Source: Rhizophagus irregularis
Lineage: Eukaryota; Glomeromycota; Glomeromycetes; Glomerales; Glomeraceae
Reading direction: 5' to 3'
Assembly: GCF_026210795.1 (NCBI RefSeq)
Contig: NC_089432.1
Location: 3,162,001-3,226,000 of the forward strand
DNA: 64,000 bases
Below are positions 56,218 through 64,000 of the stretch, in pieces. The position numbers and the translations under genes were made by a program. Under the pieces are notes generated by a model that saw nothing but the letters and a program-made list of their open reading frames with translations, ran no database searches and had not been told where the DNA came from. Each line of letters begins with the position of its first letter. Within the stretch, counting starts at the first letter, position 1.

Positions 56218-59200
56218 TTAATAATATTCCATTTATTTGTAAATTTTTCTATTATATAGGAACATAGGCATGGCAATTTCAAACACTAGAATTCATTAAA
56301 ATTATTTATGTAATATTAATTTTATATTATTAAATTAAGTATAATGAATGATGTATTTTTGTTAAACATTTAGAACTATAGTGCCTCTTAAAAAGGAATA
56401 AATGAATAAGGTTTAATCCTTATTTTTTGAGAAAAATCCCTAACACTTTTCTTTATAAAGTACCTTACCTTTTAGCTAAATAACCATTAATATTTTTTAA
56501 AAAAATTTTATATCACATTTATATCTTAAATGTAAACTTTTTTATTTTGTATGGCTGCTTCAAGATCGATTAATTCTATAGGGCCATCTTAATAAGTTGA
56601 GTTTGGTATAGCTTAAGTATTTGATGCATTTAAAATGTAAATCTCGTAGTATCCTGCGATACATTTATGCGTGTTTTGACTTGCTATATATCACATGTTA
56701 TTATGTGATTCAATTAATTATAAAATTTAAAAAAAACTATTTAATTTTTGAAGATTTAATTATAACGACAAGAAAAAGAAGTAAATTGTTCAAATTATGA
56801 AAATATCCGTCTGTCTTCTTTCCTCAGTATTTAAAAAAGAAATTATATATAACAATATTTAATTATACAATTTATTATACACTTATGCTTTACTCTCGTA
56901 TATAATTTAATTTAAGTGACACTACATTAGAAATAACTTTATCATCAACTACATTTTAACCAATAAGTTATAATTACTAACTCGCCTTTGAAATATTATA
57001 CAGCTTTATTCTCACTTTGAATATATTCAAAAATGATTGAAGTTAATTAATAAGAAGAATTTCAAAAATTTCATTGTAAAATAACGGGTACTAAGCAATC
57101 ATTTTTTTTCTATAAACAAAAATGTCAGATAGTAATTATTTTAATAACTGAAGAAATATATTTTCTTTATTACGATAAAACATTTAAAAATTAAAATTAT
57201 ATTGATGTTTGCTATCTTTAGGATTGTTTAGTTATATCAAAAAAAATAATTCTATATAAATTAGGAACTTGAATCTGTATTTTTAACACTAAGCAATAAT
57301 AAATAACATTAAAAATTATGTTGACAAGTTTATAATGTTCCACAATTAAATTTTGATAAATCTATTAAATTGTACTAGTTATGGCAAATATAAGAAACAT
57401 ACTTTTTGCTTCATATTTTTGATAAGGATGTCTGCCTTTCCGATTATCAAAAAAATAATCTATGGCCAATACATTTAAATATCGAGAATTAATTAATAAC
57501 CTTAAGATTAAATACTTAAAATTTGATAAAACTTATGACATCATCAATTTCATAAAAATATTGTCAGGAAGAATACTAATTACAGTTATTACTAGTTGCA
57601 CATTTGTTTCTTTTGATTAATCTAATAAACATAAATTAATATTAGCTTTAAGACGTTTTAAGCTAGATAAAGATATTTCTCCAAATGACACAAATTTACA
57701 TTTCAATGTTCACAACCGAAAAGTATATCCATTGGAAATTCCTAATTCTTTGTTATTATTATAAAACATTTAAAGTTTTTTTGAGCTCCAATTAATCTAC
57801 CGATTTTCCAGAATTATTATAATTTTGTAATATCACATGCGAGTGTTCTAATAGTATCCTTCCAAAATATTTCTTTATTATAGTTCACGATTAATGATTT
57901 AATACATTTTTCGTTTTAGAAGTTTATTAAAATATTTTTATCACATATTTATATAATATTTACATATAAATTAAACTTTAAAAAATTATTTAATAATATA
58001 AGAAATAAGTTATTTATTTATTTATTAATTCGCAAAGTTCTTTTATTACATAATGAAAACAATATTAAGATTAAAGAGAAATGATTATTCCTATAGTGTA
58101 TGATACAATGATGGTAAAGTAACGATTCACCCAAATATCGATAACGTATACCTAAATTCTGAAAGCTTATTATATTTTACTTATCGGCATTTTTTTTTAT
58201 TAACAAGTGAATTTAGCAAAAGAAAAGATTTAGTTATGTTTCTTTTTCGAGAGTTTTAACTTTTAACCAACAAAAAAAACTTATATTCACACAATAAGCT
58301 AAACTCCACACATGACCCGGATGAATATTTTCGGCAAACTATAAACTTTTTATTGATCTAATCGATTCTTTGCGTTACACAACTTTTCTTTTCTTTTAAT
58401 AATTTTAACGTGTCCAACAAAAAAATAAGGATGTGAGAAAGTTGAATGAAAGAGAAGATATTTTAAAAAAAAAATGTTACAAATGCCAAAACAATATTAA
58501 AGATTCATTTGGAATTAATATTTTATTTATTAACAATGTTATTACAATTTAATTTTTTTTTTTATTACATTTTTAAGACTAAGAAATTATTAGAAGAATT
58601 ACATAATAAGTCAAAAGGTCATTTATAGTAAAAGAAAATTTGTCCCAATTTCAAATTATTGTAAAAGATGAACAACGAAAGAATTTGAATAATTTTTAAT
58701 CATACTACAATGTATTCGGAATAGTATTGTAGCATATTTAATAGAATTCATAAATTATAACTAAAAAACTATTTAAGTCTTTTCAACAAATAAAAAAATA
58801 ATCATAAAATATTCAATCTAGTTGTTAATAAAGAAATACACTGTCATGGCGTCATGCTGTCGTAACATAATTACCGAAAATAATCATAATGGTGTAGCCG
58901 AAAAACGGAGCCGAATTCCTGATTGCCGATGTAACACCTATGCCCGTAATAAAATACGTTGCCACCATAGGTATTAACAAAATAACTCTTTAATTATGAT
59001 ATAAATAAATACAATAATATGCTTGGTTTAATACTGTTAAATAATAAATAAGTTAATTATATTAAAATTTTAAAGTGCGATAATTTCTCCATATTAGTAA
59101 CCTTTAATTCTATTAATTTACTTAATGTGGCAATTTTTCATCATAAGAAAAATGCTAAAAGATTCGTGTTATTATTATTATTAGAATGAATTTATAATAC

Positions 59201-59440
59201 TTAACCATTTTTATTTCCTAAAGTCCGAAATTATAACTTGTTTTTCAGGAAACCAAAATATTACGCCTATTTATACTTCGCCAAATTCATAATTTACTTC
59301 ATGGATCTTAATCTTTAAAGTAATTCCATTATTTTAAAAGTATTTCCATTGTTTCAAAATAATTCCACAAAATATTTACAATTTCCTACTTTCCATAAGA
59401 TCATCATTAACTCCTTAATTATGATTTGTAATACCTTTCA
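56218..59440. other. Long AT-rich region without a recognised gene
   Basis: The first about 200 bp are the G-type downstream flank. The rest shows no supported frame. A GC-richer patch at 58850-58975 has a small inverted pair (CCTATGCCCG and CCACCATAGG). Confidence 0.4.
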
Positions 59441-59445
59441 CGTAA

Positions 59446-59620
59446 TGATCTACTTCTCGGATCACTAATTATCCTTAAATCATGTGACTAATAGTTTAAC
59501 GACTTCACGGTCCGATAGTTATCCCTAATTTTTATGACCAATAGTTTAACGTCATTTCGGACCAATAATTATCCCAAATTTTTGTAACCAATAGTTTAAC
59601 GTCATTTCGGACAAATAATA
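59446..59620. repeat. Tandem repeat, 50-bp period, about 3.5 copies
   Basis: CCAATAGTTTAACGTCATTT then CGGACCAATAATTATCCC recurs at 59485, 59535 and 59585 with a degenerate earlier copy. The phase of exactly 50 bp is kept between the last three. Confidence 0.8.
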
Positions 59621-60031
59621 AATACAACTAAAAATAAATTAAAATTTTATATACTAAGATTAAATATAATACTGCGCCCCACAATTAGTAAATTTACTAT
59701 GTATACTACGGACTACGGCATTACACCGATCATCCGGACCCGGGATCATGTATGCAGATCATGTATAACCTGGAAACAAATCCGGGCTACCATTTTTTTA
59801 TTGGGTTGTGATCATATGACACTTTTGTGTCACCCAGCGTCTTTTATTTCGTTCTGAATTAATTAATTGTTATTGTTTACATTGTCGAATTTACTGGAAT
59901 ATTTTTGGTATTAATAAGACTATTTATTTTTATTTTTTAATTGAGGCTTAACTAAAAAAAAAAAATGCGTAAGCAAATACCGCGGTTGATCGGCAACTAA
60001 TTTTAATGTTTGTTACGTAACTCTATAAATA
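59621..60031. other. Upstream region of gene H
   Basis: 59675-59800 is GC-richer (GATCATCCGGACCCGGGATCA, GGAAACAAATCCGGGC) with short direct repeats of GATCATGTAT. No gene. Confidence 0.35.
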
Positions 60032-60050
60032 TACACAAATCCATAAATAG
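60024..60050 (+). promoter_or_regulatory. Core promoter of gene H
   Basis: TATAAATA (60024-60031) followed by ACACAAATCCATAAATAG; the latter is conserved with gene G. The start codon chosen (60142) is 111 nt from the TATA box. Confidence 0.55.
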
Positions 60051-60141
60051 AATTTTTTTTCTTTTCCTGACTAACCACCGTCAAAAATTTTTATTGCTTA
60101 TTTCATTTACTATTTCTAATAATAATAAAATAATAACAAAA

Positions 60142-62460
60142 ATGCAAAATAACGAAAATATAAATGAATGGACAAATTGGATTGAGGAGGCTATTATTAA
60201 ACAACATATTAAATATTATGAGTATGAAAATTTTAAAAATATTCAAGAAATTGGTTCCGGGGCATTTGGAAAGGTTTTTCGTGCAAATTGGAAAAATTTT
60301 GGCCATTATTTAGCATTAAAATCATTTTATAATCTAAATAACATTACCTTAAAAGAAATTGTTAATGAAGTAATTAAATATTTTAATTTCATTTTTATTA
60401 AAAAAAAATTATTTTTTCGTATACTCTTTTTCATATTTATTCATTTTCTAATTATTATGCATTTATAATTTAGCTTAAACTTCAACGAGAAGTAGATTTT
60501 CATGACAATATTATTCGCTTTTATGGAATCACAAAATTTGAATCAGGTATTTGTAAATATATAAATATCAAGTATAACAAATTAAAATTAGGTTTATTTA
60601 AATTTTTTTTTTTTTTGTAAAAACTAATAATCGATTCTTTCTTTTTTTATTAGAAAATAAAATTGACCAAACAAAGAATTATTTGTTAGTAATGGAATAC
60701 GCTAACGATGGTACTCTTCGTGACTATTTAAACAAAAACTTCAATAGTCTTAGTTGGGATGATAGGTATAATTTAGCACATCAATTAGCTTGTTCTGTAT
60801 TATGCCTACATGATGAAGGGATCATTCACCGAGATTTGGTATTTTTTTTAATAAAATATTTAAAATATTTTACAAACTAAATTAATATTATTTATATATT
60901 ATAATAGCATTCTTGTAATGTATTGGTTCATAAGAAATCCATCAAGTTGGCGGACTTTGGATTATCAAAAAGGATTGACGAAGCATCGAATTCACAATTA
61001 AAGTTACTTGGTATGGTTCCCTATATTGATCCAAAAGTATTAATGAATAGCAATAATTTAAAATTAAATGAGAAGAGCGATGTATATAGTATTGGCGTTT
61101 TATTATGGGAAATATCAAGTGGGAAACCACCATTTCATGAAGAGAAAAATAATATTGGCTTAATCTATGACATTTCACAAGGCCGAAGGGAAGAAATTAT
61201 TCCTGATACTCCTAATGATTATTCAAATCTTTATATTGGTAAATATGATTTCAATATATTGTTTGTTTTACTTATTAAAGTCATTATTTTAATCAAATTC
61301 TTTAATTATTAGGATGTTGGAATAATGAACCAAGTAAACGACCAAATATGCATGAGGTTGTTAATAGATTAACAGTATTTATTTCAGATTCAAATAGCAC
61401 AACAATTGATCAACAGAATAACATATCTGATCAAACTTATCCTACGCCAAATGAAAATCTAACTCCAAATAGTGCAGGAAATTCATCACATGGAGAATTA
61501 TCTCAAATGATTCAAAATTTCACTAATATGAATACAAGAGAAATAGATAGTATGTCTAAAAATGAACAAATTAATGAAAATCTTTCACCTGAGAAAAATT
61601 TAAGCATTACGATTAATGAAATAGTTGATCTCATTTTTAAGGAAAATATTAAAGATAATATGAAGGTAGAACAGCATGTTCTTGATTATTTGAATAATCA
61701 TAATGTAAATTCAAAAGAAATTTATAATTGGTTATTAAATAATCAAAACAATCCAGAATCTATTTTTTTACTTGGTTATTTTAATGTTTATGGAATTGGA
61801 TCAACCAAAGATGAAGAGAAAGCATTTAATTTATTTATTAATGCATCAAAACAGGATCATACATTAGCACAATATTTTGTTGGAGAATATTATGAATTTG
61901 GAGATGGAATTACAAAAAATGAAAAACTTGCATTTGAATATTATGAAAAAGTAGCTAATAAAGATTATGCAAGTGGACAATTTAAATTAGGTTGGTTTTA
62001 TGATATTGGAATAAGTGTCAATAAAGATTTAAAAATGGCTGTGTATTGGTATGAAAAAGCTGCAAATAATGGAGATTTAGAAGCTATGCATAATCTTGGC
62101 CTCATATATAAAAATGGAGATGGTGTTGATAAAGATCATCAAAAAGCTTTTGAATTATTCAAACAATCAGCTGAAGGAGGAGATTCAAGTGGAATAATGA
62201 TGTTAGCTTATTGTTACGATAATGGAATTGGAATTAATATTGATAAACAAAAGGCAGTTGAATTGTATCAGAAAGCTGCAAATTTAGGACATATAACGGC
62301 TCAATATAATCTTGCTATTATATATGAAGAAGGAGATGGAATTAAAAAAGATTTAAATAAAGCAATTTATTGGTATGAACAATCTGCTAAACAAGGACAT
62401 CAAAAAGCTCAAAATATATTAAAAAAACTAAGAAAAATTAGAATTAGGAACAATTTATGA
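60142..62460 (+). CDS. Kinase gene H: intact TKL-type kinase with Sel1-like repeats
   Basis: Exons 60142-60369, 60474-60546, 60654-60838, 60908-61238 and 61313-62460 give 654 residues. I prefer ATG 60142 (MQNNENINEW), homologous to the other copies and to G, over the upstream in-frame start, which would add a low-complexity leader. The kinase domain has every hallmark: GSGAFG (38-43), ALKSF with Lys60, HRDLHSCN (His159, Arg160, Asp161, Asn166), DFG 178-180, activation segment RIDEASNSQLKLLGMVPYID, and CWNNEPSKRP. A long Ser/Asn-rich linker (about 285-420) precedes about seven SLR units (about 425-640) such as AFELFKQSAEGGDSSGIMML. It is the best candidate for an active signalling kinase in the window. 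Neighbour G is its dead sister. Confidence 0.93.
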
Positions 62461-63143
62461 TGTAAATTATTTGTACCATTACATAGAAAAATAAACATGG
62501 TAATTTTAAACATCAGTATTTATTAATTAAATTATGTAGTATCAAATTTTTATAATATTAAATTGAATATAATGAATGTGTATTCTTGTTAAACACTTAA
62601 AATTATTATACCTTTTAAAAAGGAATAAATGATATACTATAAAGTACTTTCATTACTTTTTAACTCAATAGCCAGTAATATATCTTAATTTTTTTAAAAA
62701 ATTATATAATAATAATTACATTAGTATCTTATTAATACAAAATGATGTATAGATAAAACACTTAATATGCAACCAATAATATTTCCCAAAATTCCAATTT
62801 TTTACTTTGACTCAGCTAATTCTATATGGCAATTTTAATTAATCGAGGTAGATCTTTTTTGGCCAAAAGCAGGTTGTCCAAAAATATACTTGAGAATTTG
62901 TCGTATCTAAAATGTAAATCTTAACATTTCTTCTATTTGTTGAATCCAGATAAAAAAATCTCATTAGGAGGATAAAATTAGTGTAATTCTATAAATACAC
63001 AGGTGATCGTGATAAATTGGATCTTTGATAAACCGGATTTGGTGTAGGGTTTCAATCTGTTATCTGAATTAGAATCCGGATTGAAATCTGTATTTCAGAT
63101 TTAGATCTGGATTAAGACTTGTAATTCGGATTAAAATACAGAT
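62461..63143. other. Downstream flank of gene H
   Basis: The first about 200 bp match the flanks after G and after 51722. 63050-63143 is built of GGATT / AATCTG motifs (ATCCGGATTGAAATCTG type) that continue to the right of the following element, so the element is inserted into this repeat. Confidence 0.55.
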
Positions 63144-63353
63144 TACAGCTGTTTTCATAAGACCTGGGACAAAATAAATTTTTGGACCCGACCACCAACC
63201 CACCAATCTGGTTCAGTTGTTATTTGCTTTACAAATCAAATTATCAAATCTGGATTACATGCCTAGCGAAAAATACTGGATCAGCAGGTCAGTGGGTCGG
63301 TGGTCGGGTTCAAAAATTTATTTTGTCCCAGGTCTTATGAAAACAGCTGTAAA
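63144..63353. mobile_element. About 206-bp mariner-like element with long inverted repeats
   Basis: CAGCTGTTTTCATAAGACCT and the following bases to about position 63186 pair perfectly with the right arm (63310-63350), and imperfectly for another 20 bp through GACCCGACCACC / GGTGGTCGGGTT. TA borders both ends (TTA/CAGCTG and CAGCTG/TAA), as expected for Tc1/mariner-type target choice. No transposase; the spacer is only about 70 bp. Confidence 0.75.
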
Positions 63354-64000
63354 TTATATTGTCCAGATTAAATCTGAATGAGACTTATGATAATTATATA
63401 TCAATAAATTATTTAATATAAAATATTATATATTATATAAGTTTTTTTTTTATTTTTTAATAAGATTAGTATGCAATATAAATTTATTACACTTATATTT
63501 CTAATATGCTTCATCTTCTAGTTATTCCAATCTGGCGTGAAAACTTCCATAACTTTCATATTTTGTTTTAAAAAGTGCATTTTAGTCACTATTCCCTTTC
63601 ATCCAAGAATGTACGTATGCATAGTTCTCCATTAACATCAAAACATTTTGTAAAATAACTATGTGTGATACTTGTATATTTTCTTTTAGCACTGCCCTCT
63701 TTTATAAATATTAATTAAAAAAAAGATAATTTTTATTCTTTTTAATAAAAAGAATTATTTTACAACCTTTTCTTCTAATTTCATAGGCAGTAGTCGCTAA
63801 TTTTGTAATTCTTTGAACTTAAAGGGCTTTGTAAACTTCTATTAGGAAATTCTTCATTATCCAAATCAATTTCAATATTATTATTTTCTATTGTTTATAT
63901 TGTTTACAATAACTTAAGTGAGACGTAAAGAATTTTGTTTACAAGTAAATAGTGATTATTAATATAGTAAATCAGTATTAAACTATTTATATACTAATCC
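63354..64000. other. Right-edge AT-rich region
   Basis: A minus-strand 43-codon frame around 63590-63720 (MLMENYAYVHSWMKGNSD at its end) followed by FKTKYESYGSFHARLE in another frame hints at a decayed gene; I do not recognise it. Nothing else is supported. Confidence 0.3.

Noticed and set aside
60010-60141. Upstream in-frame start that would extend gene H by 44 residues
   Set aside because: The added segment is low complexity, covers the conserved TATA-like block, and is absent from G and from all other copies.
1-64000. tRNA, rRNA and snRNA genes
   Set aside because: Looking for cloverleaf-type A and B box signals and rRNA-like conserved strings gave nothing convincing; a covariance-model search would be needed to exclude them.

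Overview
This window looks like nuclear DNA of an arbuscular mycorrhizal fungus (Glomeromycotina, most likely Rhizophagus). The case rests on strong AT bias, short GT-AG introns of about 60-110 nt, fungal TATA-type promoters, and gene families known to be hugely expanded in that lineage: tyrosine-kinase-like (TKL) kinases fused to Sel1-like repeats (SLR), BTB-BACK-TLDc proteins, ML-domain lipid-binding proteins and small secreted proteins. The species is inferred; no marker gene is present.

The backbone is a dispersed tandem array of eight same-strand kinase-SLR genes, here named A-H. A (2340-4565), C (24513-26636), F (45775-47941) and H (60142-62460) are intact five-exon genes. D (33849-35672) and E (37951-39810) are spliceable but lose their last SLR units. 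B (12405-14444) has lost its kinase half to insertions and deletions but keeps an open 306-codon SLR frame. G (54041-56217) is a pseudogene. Two further relics of the family lie at 45020-45430 (opposite strand) and 51620-51722. Promoter and downstream flanks were copied with the genes, so the intergenic DNA is paralogous too. This allows empty-site comparison for several transposon insertions.

A-F form one clade and G-H another. C, D and E form a subclade with a shared GC-AG fourth intron and three in-frame deletions in the C-lobe (activation segment, the stretch before alpha-F, alpha-G). Only H has a canonical HRD motif; A, C and F have HHD, D has YYD, and E has YHD with the metal-binding Asn replaced by Ser.

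The spaces between are filled by non-autonomous DNA elements and gene relics. The most striking element is 4.51 kb long (26796-31305). It has CCC...GGG inverted termini, a 3-bp ATT target duplication and a readable empty site beside gene A. It carries one long gene of unknown family, interrupted by one in-frame TGA. Two smaller elements (31825-32021, 42803-44351) share the CCC...GGG ends and 3-bp duplications, and insertions in gene B look related. Other families: CAGGACCCAGAAATATA-ended elements with 5-6 bp duplications, a TTAGGGATGGC element with a TCTGGG duplication, multi-arm TTTCGCCGAA elements, a TACCG-ended element and a TA-flanked mariner-like element.

Other genes and relics: a partial unknown gene at the left edge (1-941, minus); an ML-domain pseudogene (5334-5790, minus); a BTB-BACK-TLDc pseudogene split by about 1.35 kb (7210-9909, minus); a two-exon small secreted protein (20814-21222, plus); a beta-propeller-like relic (21553-21877, minus); a P-loop NTPase relic (51300-51550, plus); and an unrecognised broken multi-exon gene (52838-53492, minus). 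I saw no tRNA, rRNA or CRISPR.
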